Below, one piece after another: positions 46,528 through 54,855 of a stretch of DNA of 64,000 nucleotides; positions within the stretch are counted from its first letter, which is position 1; every line of letters starts with the position of its first letter. The notes below the pieces were generated by a model. The model ran no database searches. It saw only the letters and a program-made list of their open reading frames with translations, and was not told where the DNA came from. The DNA is from Kiloniella laminariae (GTDB lineage: Bacteria; Pseudomonadota; Alphaproteobacteria; Kiloniellales; Kiloniellaceae). Position numbers and translations under genes: made by a program. Where the stretch lies: positions 186,001 through 250,000 of the forward strand of contig NZ_JAPWGY010000005.1 in NCBI RefSeq assembly GCF_027214005.1, read 5' to 3'.

Positions 46528-47675
46528 TATACTATTCCGTCTGCTGCCATATCCCTGCCGTTAATCCAGCTTTCCTGGACTTCAATGCGTTCGTTCAGTT
46601 GAACCAGTGACGCTTCGTAACCTTTTTCGATGCGGCCATAACGTTTGCCCAGGCCGAGGAACTCTGCCGGGTAAAGCGATGCCATGCGCAAGGATTCATC
46701 CAGCGTAAGATCAAGCAGGGAAACGCTGTTGCGCACGGCTGATGCCATATCGAGATCAGCCCCGGCGAGAACCCCTGTATCCGTAATGCAGCGCCCTTCC
46801 CTGCTCCATATCTTCTGGCCATAGAGTTCAAAAAAATCTTCACGGCTGCCGACGGTCGGCATGGCGTCGGTCACCAGCAGCATTTTACCGGGAGTTTTGG
46901 CTCTGATGGCCGCTCTCAGGCTGGCTGGATGAACATGATAACCATCGACAATCAGCCCACACCAGCTTTGTTTGTGATCCAGTGCTGCACCAACAGCGCC
47001 AGGCTCCCGACTGCCCAGAGGGGACATGGCGTTAAACAGATGAGTGAAGCAGGATAACCCTTCACTGAAAGCACGCTGGAAATCTTCATATTCCCCTGCT
47101 GTATGACCTGCTGCGACCAGAACACCTTTGCTGACGAGTTCCCGTATCACACCGGAGGCCGCCTTTTCTGGCGCCAGGGTGACAAGGGTCTTTCCCAACT
47201 CAAGGCTTGTGATGACAGAGAGCGCATCTTCTTCCATGAGCCGTATCTGGTTTTCCTGATGGACACCTTTTCTTAAAGGGTTGAGGTACGGGCCTTCCAG
47301 ATGTATCCCCAACACCCCCGGTTCTCCGGCAAGTAGAGCCTGTCTCATGGCCGAGATCGCCCGGACCATTACCGAGCGTTCATCGGTGATCAGTGTGGGC
47401 AGCATGCCAGTGGTGCCGAAACGTCTGTGGGCTTGGGCAATGGCCCGGATACCCTCGATGTCAGGCTGGTCGTTGAACAGTACGCCTCCACCCCCATTTA
47501 CCTGGATATCAATAAAACCTGGAACCAGCATGTCTCCTGCAAGATCCCGCTGATTATATCCTGATAGATCTGTTTCCCCAACAGCTTCAATGATGCCTTT
47601 ATTAATGGTGACGGTTGCCTTGTCCAGCCACCTGTCGCCGGTAAATACGCGGGCATTGACCAGGGCTGTTTTCAT
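46527..47675 (-). CDS. nagA: N-acetylglucosamine-6-phosphate deacetylase
   Basis: 382 residues in an amidohydrolase fold. Visible motifs: PGFIDIQVNGGGGVLFND (N-terminal, with modified metal site), HLEGPYLNP, AAGHTAGEYE, FTHLFNAMSPLGSREPG, and LVTDAMPTVGSR with the catalytic Asp. It removes the acetyl group of GlcNAc-6-P to give GlcN-6-P. It is downstream of the SIS protein, which starts the next step, and upstream of the Gfo/Idh gene. Confidence 0.93.
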   Translation of the reverse strand: MKTALVNARVFTGDRWLDKATVTINKGIIEAVGETDLSGYNQRDLAGDMLVPGFIDIQVNGGGGVLFNDQPDIEGIRAIAQAHRRFGTTGMLPTLITDERSVMVRAISAMRQALLAGEPGVLGIHLEGPYLNPLRKGVHQENQIRLMEEDALSVITSLELGKTLVTLAPEKAASGVIRELVSKGVLVAAGHTAGEYEDFQRAFSEGLSCFTHLFNAMSPLGSREPGAVGAALDHKQSWCGLIVDGYHVHPASLRAAIRAKTPGKMLLVTDAMPTVGSREDFFELYGQKIWSREGRCITDTGVLAGADLDMASAVRNSVSLLDLTLDESLRMASLYPAEFLGLGKRYGRIEKGYEASLVQLNERIEVQESWINGRDMAADGIV

Positions 47676-48716
47676 TTACACGGTCTCCGTAACTTTTTTC
47701 AGGTTGCGCGGGCTGTCCGGGTTAAGGCCGCGTAACGCTGTAATTTTTTCGGCCATAATATAAAAACTCTGGATCATGACCGGCAGCTGGCAGAAGGGGT
47801 GAATATTTGTCTCGATCGGTAAAATGCCTTTTCCACCCTCACCTTCTTGAACGGTAAAGACAGCACCGCCCATTTCCCTGAAGTTTGTGGACAGCTGTCC
47901 GACAGAATCCCAGGACTGGTCCCGCTGGCGGAATATCAGGACGGGGTATCCGTCAGCAACGAGGGACATCGGTCCATGCTTGACCTCGGCAGCACTAAAG
48001 GCTTCCGCGTGAATATAAGCTGTTTCCTTGAATTTCAGGGCTGCCTCAAGAGCGATACCAAAACCCGGACCACGACCGACGGTAAAGAGGTTATCTGCAG
48101 AGGAAAAAAGCTCCTGAGGTTCTGACCAGTCATTGCGAAGTCCTCTGTCGAGTTGGTCGGGCAGGCGATCCAGAGCCGGAAGCAGGCCGCTGTCATAGCC
48201 CCAGACAGCACTCAGCTGTAACAGAGCGGTTAAAGAGGCGATGTAGCTTTTTGTTGCGGCAACGGACTTTTCCGGACCAGCATGGAGTGGCAGATAATAA
48301 TCAGACAGTGCCACCAGCGGAGACGCCGCATCATTGCAGATGCAAACAACAAAGGCACCCTGGTCCTTGGCATTCTGGGTTGCCTGAACAAGGTCGGGAC
48401 TGCGCCCAGACTGGGAAATGGCAAGAAACAGGCAGTCCTTCATTTTTAGAGATTGCCCATAGAGGGTCGCAATTGAAGGAGCATAGGATACAACAGGCAA
48501 GCCCAGATTGATTCCCAGCAGGTACTTGGCAAAGGCGCAGGCATGGTCTGAGCTGCCTCTGGCACAGGTTGCAATAAATCTGATGTTTCTTGAGCGCAGC
48601 TCCAGGGAAAGTTCTTCAATGATATTTCTGTTGGCCTTGAGCTGGCGAGATACCACTGCGGCAGTTTCTTCTGTTTCCTTTGACATCAGGCTTTGGGTTT
48701 GCGTGCTTCTTGTCAT
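47676..48716 (-). CDS. SIS-domain glucosamine-6-phosphate deaminase/isomerase (NagB-II type)
   Basis: 346 residues from ATG 48716. It has two SIS domains (FIATCARGSSDHACAFAKYL, ISQSGRSPDLVQATQNAKDQGAF, and GRGPGFGIALEAALKFKETAYIHAEAFSAAEVKHGPM), matching the isomerase half of GlmS without the glutamine amidotransferase half. This is the NagB-II type, which converts GlcN-6-P to Fru-6-P and ammonia. Context beside nagA supports this. It begins one base into the gntR stop (TGATG). Confidence 0.88.
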   Translation of the reverse strand: MTRSTQTQSLMSKETEETAAVVSRQLKANRNIIEELSLELRSRNIRFIATCARGSSDHACAFAKYLLGINLGLPVVSYAPSIATLYGQSLKMKDCLFLAISQSGRSPDLVQATQNAKDQGAFVVCICNDAASPLVALSDYYLPLHAGPEKSVAATKSYIASLTALLQLSAVWGYDSGLLPALDRLPDQLDRGLRNDWSEPQELFSSADNLFTVGRGPGFGIALEAALKFKETAYIHAEAFSAAEVKHGPMSLVADGYPVLIFRQRDQSWDSVGQLSTNFREMGGAVFTVQEGEGGKGILPIETNIHPFCQLPVMIQSFYIMAEKITALRGLNPDSPRNLKKVTETV

Positions 48717-49486
48717 CAATCGTTTCTTTTCTGATTATCCAGATGCAGTTCGGCGATAAAGTCATAACTGTCGCCGCGATAGTGTGATCTGGTGAATTCT
48801 ATGGGACGCATATCCGGCAGGAAGGAGCGTCGTTCGATATAAAGTGCCGCCCCCCCGGGGGGCATACCCAGAAGTTCAGAATGTTCGGGTTGCATCAGCT
48901 CGGCCCGCAAGCGCTGCAAGGCTCTTTGGGGGCGCAGGCCCGTCTTGTCGAGTATTCTGTAGAGGGAGTCTTCAACGGCCAGCGGGTCGGGGAGAAAAAT
49001 TTGCGGAATTGATGCCTGCTCAATCGCGAGGGCTTTATTGTCAGCACAGCGAATACGATGCAGTCTTGAAACTCCCGCGCCGGGAGAGAGGTTCAGCGCC
49101 ATGGCTTCTTCGGGCGTGGCCAGTCCAATGGTTCGTTCAATCCATATAACCGAAGACTGCATGCCCCGGGCCGAGATATCCTCGGTAAAACTGGTCAGTT
49201 TTGAGAGAGGCTGTTCAAGGCGCGCGGCAACAAAGGTTCCCGCACCGTGTTTCTGTACAAGCAGACCATCTTTCACCAGATCCTGTACGGCCTTTCGGAC
49301 TGTAACACGGGACACTTCCAGTTCTGCTGCAATATCCCTCTCACTTGGCAAGGCGTCTTCAACTTTGAAAGCGCCTGTTTCTATGGCCTGGCGAATAAGG
49401 CTGCGAAGCTGTTTGTAAAGCGGGGTCGGGTTTGAGGTATCCAGACGAGATTTGACCTGCAATGCTCTGAAGGTACTAGCTTTCAC
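48716..49486 (-). CDS. GntR/HutC-family regulator of the amino-sugar locus
   Basis: 256 residues. N-terminal winged helix (PLYKQLRSLIRQAIETGAF, LPSERDIAAELEVSRVTVRKAVQDLVKDGLL, GAGTFVA) and C-terminal UTRA ligand domain (about 95-250, ending RPIEFTRSHYRGDSYDFIAEL). Regulators of this type (NagR, DasR) bind GlcNAc-6-P or GlcN-6-P. It is embedded in the cluster and most likely controls it. Its start overlaps the kinase stop by 11 bp. Confidence 0.9.
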   Translation of the reverse strand: MKASTFRALQVKSRLDTSNPTPLYKQLRSLIRQAIETGAFKVEDALPSERDIAAELEVSRVTVRKAVQDLVKDGLLVQKHGAGTFVAARLEQPLSKLTSFTEDISARGMQSSVIWIERTIGLATPEEAMALNLSPGAGVSRLHRIRCADNKALAIEQASIPQIFLPDPLAVEDSLYRILDKTGLRPQRALQRLRAELMQPEHSELLGMPPGGAALYIERRSFLPDMRPIEFTRSHYRGDSYDFIAELHLDNQKRND

Positions 49487-50375
49487 ACGCAGATACTCCT
49501 GTGTTGGGGGTTCTGGACTTCACCATGAGAATGCCGCCATCCATGGCATCACCTTGTGGCTCGGTCAGAACCTGCCTCAGATCATCTGGCAGTCTCGGAC
49601 CTATACGTCTGGAAACGCTGCCCATCAGACTGACTCTCTGGACGCCCTGGTCCAGCAGAGACTGGATCATGGAGCTGGCTTCATAAACGGCTTTTGCAAC
49701 AAGCCTCTTGGCCAGCGGGTCTTCCTGATCTGCACTATCAAAAATCAAAGGGGCAAAAGCACCATATTGATGCGGCTCAGCTTTTTCCGCCCATTTCACC
49801 ATTTCTTCCGGATCATTGTTGAAATGTTTCATGATTGCCCGGGTCAGATCTGTTTCGGGCCGACAACCCTCATAGGCGAAAAGCGCGCTGCGAACGGCGC
49901 TTAACCCCAACTGGGCTCCCCCTGCATGATCGGATATTTCAAAGCCCCATCCTCCAACATTTATTGTCTTTCCTTCGACGATACCCAAGGCGCATGAACC
50001 TGTACCGAGAATAAGAATGCCGCCATCTCGTCCCGTATGTGCTCCGAGACAGGCAGTGTAGGCATCCGTTGCTCCGCAGACCGAAGCGAAAGAATGTTTG
50101 AAAGACAACATGTTGTGTAGTTCGCGCTCAAGACCTAGCCCGGCCAGGCCAAGACCTACGTGCAGGCGTGAAAAATCCTCACGTCCCCGCCCGGCCTGTT
50201 GCAAGGCAAGGACACAGGCTTTTTCGATTTCATAATAAACACGCGCCGCGCCAAGCCGTGAGTTGGAAGGGCCAGCCTCGCCTTCTCCGATCATCTGCCC
50301 ATCGGCGGTTTCTATGCGAACACGACATCGCGTTCCCCCACCATCGACACCGACAAAGAGCTTTTCATCGTTCAC
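49476..50375 (-). CDS. BadF/BadG-type sugar kinase, probable N-acetylglucosamine kinase
   Basis: 299 residues from the GTG at 50375 (GGAG 6 nt upstream); a 14-codon longer frame lacks a ribosome site. It has the ATPase fold of the BadF/BadG family: FVGVDGGGTRCRVRI (phosphate 1), LILGTGSCALGI (phosphate 2) and the GWGFEISDHAGGAQLGLSAV segment. Members phosphorylate GlcNAc or glucosamine. It would supply GlcNAc-6-P for NagA. It is the first gene of the minus-strand operon. Confidence 0.87.
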   Translation of the reverse strand: MNDEKLFVGVDGGGTRCRVRIETADGQMIGEGEAGPSNSRLGAARVYYEIEKACVLALQQAGRGREDFSRLHVGLGLAGLGLERELHNMLSFKHSFASVCGATDAYTACLGAHTGRDGGILILGTGSCALGIVEGKTINVGGWGFEISDHAGGAQLGLSAVRSALFAYEGCRPETDLTRAIMKHFNNDPEEMVKWAEKAEPHQYGAFAPLIFDSADQEDPLAKRLVAKAVYEASSMIQSLLDQGVQRVSLMGSVSRRIGPRLPDDLRQVLTEPQGDAMDGGILMVKSRTPNTGVSACES

Positions 50376-50396
50376 GCGAATCTCCAAGACCACTAG

Positions 50397-50617
50397 AATA
50401 CCACTACTAAAAACCATTCAAATACCAATTTAGCGTATTTTGTAGATCAGGTAAATTGGAAAGCCATGAAATATTTCTTAAATATTATTTTGTGTAGTTA
50501 GGACGCTGTTATTTATTAGATAAATGCGGAAAATTTTGTTTGTCAGGGCGATATTTTTCCCTGAAATAAAGAAGCGGATATAAAAAACAGATTTAAAAGT
50601 GGTTTCTTTTTGGTATT
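50397..50617. promoter_or_regulatory. Divergent control region of the amino-sugar locus
   Basis: The 263-bp AT-rich gap between the kinase and the MurQ-like gene must hold both promoters. AATACCA occurs at 50397 and 50421, and its complement TGGTATT at 50611. An inverted repeat CCAATTTA/TAAATTGG lies at 50425-50432 and 50452-50459. These are candidate GntR half-sites, judged only by recurrence. Confidence 0.35.
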
Positions 50618-50638
50618 GTTGTATTGTGAAGTGAAAAT

Positions 50639-51562
50639 ATGGAAAGCGATACCTTGTCCAATTCTGAAAAACACACAGAGCAAAAGAGTTCTCGTTACAG
50701 GGGGCTTGATAGCTGGTCAGACACAGAAGTGCTTGAGAGTCTGTGGGCTTCCCAGGCCAAAGCTCTGGCTTCGGTTCAGTCTGCTATACCTTTCCTTGAG
50801 CAGGCTGCGCTCGAGATCGTTGCGCGCCTGAAGCAAAGCGGGCGACTCTTCTATATCGGTGCAGGGGCTTCCGGGCATCTGGCGATACAGGACGGTTTGG
50901 AATTACATCCCACCTATGGATGGCCGTTAGAAAAAACCGTGCTTATGGTTGCCGGCGGAGCTGAAGCGCTTCTCTATTCTATGGGGGGAGTCGAGGATGA
51001 CAGGTCACTTCCGGTCAAGGAGCTAAAGGAAAAAAACCTCAGTTCCGGAGATGTTGTGATCGCAGTCGCCGCCAGTGGCTCGACACCCTACACATTAGCT
51101 GCAGTTGAATATGCACAGAGCATTGGGGCACTCGTTGTTTCCATTGCTAACAACCCTGAGGCGCCCCTTTTCAGATTCTCCAACTACAAGGTCTTTCTGG
51201 GAACCGGCGCAGAAGTGGTTGCCGGATCAACACGGATGGCTGCCGGGACTGCACAAAAAATTGCGTTGAATATGCTTTCTACGCTGGTGATGACAAAGCT
51301 GGGGCATGTTCACGACGGGCTGATGGTTTCCATGACAATCAGCAATGAAAAGCTGATCAAAAGGGCTGTGTCTATGGTTCAGGAAATCACGGGTGTGACG
51401 GCCTTCATGGCAACACAAGCACTGTCGGAGGCTGAAAACAATATCAAGCTGGCATGCCTTATTGCGTTAGGGCACAGCAAGCAAAAGGCAGAACAGGTTC
51501 TTGGCCAAAACGGCTGGATCCTGCGTCAAGCCATAGAGACACTTGAAACACTAAAAAAATAA
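50639..51562 (+). CDS. MurQ-like N-acetylmuramic acid 6-phosphate etherase family protein
   Basis: 307 residues, SIS fold. The family signature is present but altered: IGAGASGHLAIQDGLELHPTYG (family [22 protein letters not shown]; the catalytic Glu is retained), VAASGSTPYTL (family IAASGRTPY), and KLGHVHDGLMVSM (family KLGKVYGNLMVDV). The STRMAAGTAQKIALNML segment is close to MurQ. It could cleave MurNAc-6-P to GlcNAc-6-P and lactate, or a related sugar ether. It is divergent from the kinase operon and 43 bp before the transporter genes. Confidence 0.72.
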   Translation: MESDTLSNSEKHTEQKSSRYRGLDSWSDTEVLESLWASQAKALASVQSAIPFLEQAALEIVARLKQSGRLFYIGAGASGHLAIQDGLELHPTYGWPLEKTVLMVAGGAEALLYSMGGVEDDRSLPVKELKEKNLSSGDVVIAVAASGSTPYTLAAVEYAQSIGALVVSIANNPEAPLFRFSNYKVFLGTGAEVVAGSTRMAAGTAQKIALNMLSTLVMTKLGHVHDGLMVSMTISNEKLIKRAVSMVQEITGVTAFMATQALSEAENNIKLACLIALGHSKQKAEQVLGQNGWILRQAIETLETLKK

Positions 51563-51604
51563 CCGGGCTACACCCGGAATTATTATCTTAACTCGGAGGA
51601 TAAC

Positions 51605-52876
51605 ATGATCAATAGAAAACTTATTTTGTGTAGCGGTGCTGCCGCTGTTGCCTTGGCAATTGCCGGGCTTTCTCCTGTCGCTTCGGCCCAGGCAGAAGAG
51701 CTTGTCATTGAAAGCTGGCGTAATGATGACATTGATATCTGGAACAAACAGATTATTCCTGCTTTCAACAAGTCTCATCCTGATGTTCAGGTGCGTTTCG
51801 CCCCTACCCCGCCTGCAGATTACAATGCCAGCCTGAATGCTAAACTTGCAGCGGGAACTGCAGGAGATCTGATTACTTGCCGCCCCTTTGATGTATCGCT
51901 TGATCTATACAATCAGGGGCATCTGACCAAGATTGACGCCATTGAAGGGATGGAGAACTTCTCGGACGTGGCCAAAAGTGCCTGGCAGACGGATGACGGA
52001 TCAACCACCTTCTGTCTCCCCATGGCCTCGGTCATTCACGGCTTTATGTACAACAAAGAAGCCTTTAAGGAACTGGGGCTAGAGATACCCAAAACCATTC
52101 CCGAGTTTATGAAAGTCCTGGCTGCGATCAAAGACGAAGGCTCCTATGCTCCGATGTCTATGGGAACAGCGGATCAGTGGGAAGCTGCAACAATGGGCTT
52201 CCAGAATGTTGGACCAAACTTCTGGAATGGTGAAGAAGGTCGTAAAGCCCTGATTGCAGGAGAAGAAAAGCTGACCGACGCCCAGTATATCAAGGTGTTC
52301 GAGCATCTTGCTGAATGGGGACCGTATCTTGGTAAGGGCTATAAAGCGCAGTCCTATCCAGACAGTCAGAATCTTTTCAGCCTCGGCCGTGCAGCGATCT
52401 ATCCTGCTGGCTCCTGGGATATTGCCACCTTCAACTCCCAGGCGGACTTTGAATTTGGAGCTTTCCCGCCGCCTGTTCCTGAAGGGCAGTCGACCTGTTA
52501 TATCTCTGATCACACAGATATCGGCCTTGGTATCAATGCTGCTTCCAAAAACGTCAAGGCTGCGGAGACTTTCGTCAGCTGGATGACAACTGCAGAAGCG
52601 GGTGAACTGATGTCGAATGCTCTTCCCGGCTTCTTTGCTCTATCTAATCACAAGATCAACCTTACAGATCCGGTTGCAAAGGAATTCGTTGGCTGGAGAG
52701 ATACCTGTGAATCAACCATCCGTAATTCCTATCAGATCCTTTCTCGTGGCACACCAAGTCTCGAGAATGATCTCTGGAATGTGTCTGTCGGGGTGATTAA
52801 CGGAACGATGACAGCAACAGAAGCTGCAGAGAAAGCTCAGGCAGGTTTGTCGAGCTGGTATAAGCCACAACAATAA
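51605..52876 (+). CDS. Sugar ABC transporter substrate-binding protein (CUT1 family)
   Basis: 423 residues. Sec signal peptide to about residue 28 (LAIAGLSPVASAQA). Family-1 extracellular solute-binding fold: FNKSHPDVQVRFAPTPPADYNASLNAKLAAGTAGDLIT and the later PDSQNLFSLGRAAIYPAGSWDI. It collects a sugar in the periplasm. The neighbours point to GlcNAc, chitobiose or a related amino sugar. A strong ribosome site (GGAGG) precedes the ATG. It is followed by a stable hairpin and the two permease genes. Confidence 0.9.
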   Translation: MINRKLILCSGAAAVALAIAGLSPVASAQAEELVIESWRNDDIDIWNKQIIPAFNKSHPDVQVRFAPTPPADYNASLNAKLAAGTAGDLITCRPFDVSLDLYNQGHLTKIDAIEGMENFSDVAKSAWQTDDGSTTFCLPMASVIHGFMYNKEAFKELGLEIPKTIPEFMKVLAAIKDEGSYAPMSMGTADQWEAATMGFQNVGPNFWNGEEGRKALIAGEEKLTDAQYIKVFEHLAEWGPYLGKGYKAQSYPDSQNLFSLGRAAIYPAGSWDIATFNSQADFEFGAFPPPVPEGQSTCYISDHTDIGLGINAASKNVKAAETFVSWMTTAEAGELMSNALPGFFALSNHKINLTDPVAKEFVGWRDTCESTIRNSYQILSRGTPSLENDLWNVSVGVINGTMTATEAAEKAQAGLSSWYKPQQ

Positions 52877-52887
52877 AGATACCTGGA

Positions 52888-52920
52888 ACAAACGCCGATG
52901 CCCCGGGCATCGGCGTTTGT
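52888..52920 (+). other. Stable hairpin after the sugar-binding protein gene
   Basis: A perfect 15-bp inverted repeat (arms 52888-52902 and 52906-52920, core AACGCCGATGCC) with a 3-nt loop lies 11 bp after the stop. No clear T-run follows. It may stabilise the binding-protein message or partly terminate, giving less permease. Confidence 0.65.
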
Positions 52921-52989
52921 CTGTATTTGCTGTAAGGTGTCGTGTGTGAAAAACGATTACCTGCAAGTGTTACCGGAGTATGCGTCCTG

Positions 52990-53922
52990 ATGGCCTCGCA
53001 AAGTAACAAGGGTAGCCCCTTTAAAACGCATCTATTTGTGTTTCTCCTGCCAGCAGTTCTGATCTACAGCGCATTTATGATTGTGCCTTTGATCGATACC
53101 CTGCGGCTCAGTTTCTATTCAATCGAGACAGATGGTACTGCCAGTTTTACCGGTTGGTCGAACTATGTGACGATTTTTACCGATGAGCGCTGGTCTGCCG
53201 ACTTTGTCAATGCACTGAAAAACAACTTTCTGTTCTTTCTAATCCATATGCTGGTGCAAAACCCGATTGGAATTTTCCTTGCTGCGCTGCTGAGCTTGCC
53301 GCGCTTGAAACTCAAGAACACCTATAGAACCCTGATCTTTATGCCGACAATGCTATCGGTCGTCATTATCGGCTTTATCTGGCAGCTTATCCTCAGTCCT
53401 ATCTGGGGCGTGGGGGATACATTGGTCGGTTTTATTGGTATCAGTGATGGTCTCCCACCTTTACTGGGAGAAGAATCAACTACGTTGTTGACCTTGTCAC
53501 TGATATCGGTCTGGCAGTTTGTCGGTATTCCCATGATGCTCATTTACGCCGCGCTTCTGAATGTACCTGATGATCTGGTCGATGCCGCGATTGTTGATGG
53601 AGCGAATCAGTGGACAGCTTTCTGGCGGATCAAGCTTCCCTTGATTTTGCCAACTGTTGCAATGGTTTCCGTATTGACCTTCGTGGCAAACTTTAACGCG
53701 TTTGACCTGATTTACGCTGTGAAGGGTGCTTTGGCCGGACCAAATTTCTCCAGTGATATCATGGGCACCCTGTTTTATCGTACCTTCTTTGGTTTTCAGC
53801 TGCAGCCAGGAAACCCTTCTATGGGGGCGACAGTTGCCAGCCTTATGTTCCTGGTCATCCTTTGTGGAGTGATGATCTATCTTTATGCCATTCAACGGCG
53901 ATTGCGCCGTTATCAGCTTTAG
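52990..53922 (+). CDS. Sugar ABC transporter permease (UgpA/MalF type)
   Basis: 310 residues from ATG 52990 (GGAG 11 nt upstream); an earlier GTG or ATG gives a non-conserved start. Six membrane segments. The coupling EAA-type loop is DAAIVDGANQWTAFWRIKLPLILPT near residue 212, typical of CUT1 inner-membrane components. It forms a heterodimer with the next gene product. The ligand comes from the binding protein upstream. Confidence 0.9.
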   Translation: MASQSNKGSPFKTHLFVFLLPAVLIYSAFMIVPLIDTLRLSFYSIETDGTASFTGWSNYVTIFTDERWSADFVNALKNNFLFFLIHMLVQNPIGIFLAALLSLPRLKLKNTYRTLIFMPTMLSVVIIGFIWQLILSPIWGVGDTLVGFIGISDGLPPLLGEESTTLLTLSLISVWQFVGIPMMLIYAALLNVPDDLVDAAIVDGANQWTAFWRIKLPLILPTVAMVSVLTFVANFNAFDLIYAVKGALAGPNFSSDIMGTLFYRTFFGFQLQPGNPSMGATVASLMFLVILCGVMIYLYAIQRRLRRYQL

Positions 53923-53931
53923 GAGGCCAGC

Positions 53932-54765
53932 ATGAGAACCTCTCGTCGGTTCGGCCCCCTGGCCGTGCACGCACTGCTGATCAGCTACACCATTATCGCA
54001 CTTTTCCCGATCTTGCTGATCATCTTTAATTCCTTCAAAAGCAGAAAGGCGATTTTCAAATCACCGCTGTCGTTACCTGATGCCAATACTTTTGATCTGG
54101 TTGGCTTTGAGAAGGTTTTGGGCAGTTCTTCTTTTGATGTTTACTTTCTCAACTCAATCTCTGTCACTGTTATGAGTTTGGCTTTTGTTCTGGTTCTTGG
54201 AGCAATGGCTGCCTGGGCCTTGGCTGAGTATGACTTTCCCGGCAGTGATTTTGTCGCGCTTTTTCTTGCCATCGGGATCATGATTCCGATCCGTCTGGGG
54301 AGTGTCAGCCTGCTCAAGATTATTGTTTCTCTTGGTTTGATCAATACCCTGACGGCTCTCGTTCTGGTCTACACGGCGCAGGGGTTGCCCCTGGCGATCT
54401 TTATTTTGCGGGAATTTATCGCCCAAATTCCAAATGATCTGAAGGAGGCCGCACGCTGTGACGGGGTTTCCGAGTATCGGATCTTCTGGTCGATTATTCT
54501 GCCGCTGATCCGCCCTGCCCTTGCCACCGTTGCTGTCTTCACCATGATCCCGGTCTGGAATGATCTCTGGTTCCCGTTGATCTTGGCACCAGGAGAAGAC
54601 ACCGCAACCGTTACCCTCGGCATACAGCAGTTTATCGGCCAGTATGTTACGGACTGGAATGCCGTTCTGGCGTCACTGACACTGGCAATTGTGCCGATCC
54701 TGGTTCTTTATCTGATTTTCTCGCGGCAACTGATCCGTGGTCTGACAGCGGGAGCCGTGAAATGA
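53932..54765 (+). CDS. Sugar ABC transporter permease (UgpE/MalG type)
   Basis: 277 residues with six membrane segments. It starts just after AGGAGG and 9 bp after the first permease. The coupling loop EAARCDGVSEYRIFWSIILPLIRPALATVAVFT (near 180-210) and the GLTAGAVK C-terminal end are characteristic of MalG-like permeases. Partner of the upstream permease. Confidence 0.92.
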   Translation: MRTSRRFGPLAVHALLISYTIIALFPILLIIFNSFKSRKAIFKSPLSLPDANTFDLVGFEKVLGSSSFDVYFLNSISVTVMSLAFVLVLGAMAAWALAEYDFPGSDFVALFLAIGIMIPIRLGSVSLLKIIVSLGLINTLTALVLVYTAQGLPLAIFILREFIAQIPNDLKEAARCDGVSEYRIFWSIILPLIRPALATVAVFTMIPVWNDLWFPLILAPGEDTATVTLGIQQFIGQYVTDWNAVLASLTLAIVPILVLYLIFSRQLIRGLTAGAVK

Positions 54766-54855
54766 TCTGTACAACAATCGGATGCCCTTGTGATCTGACA
54801 AGACTATTACTAACTGGCGGCCCTGCGCAGCTGTGCATTGGAAGAGGTAAAAGAC

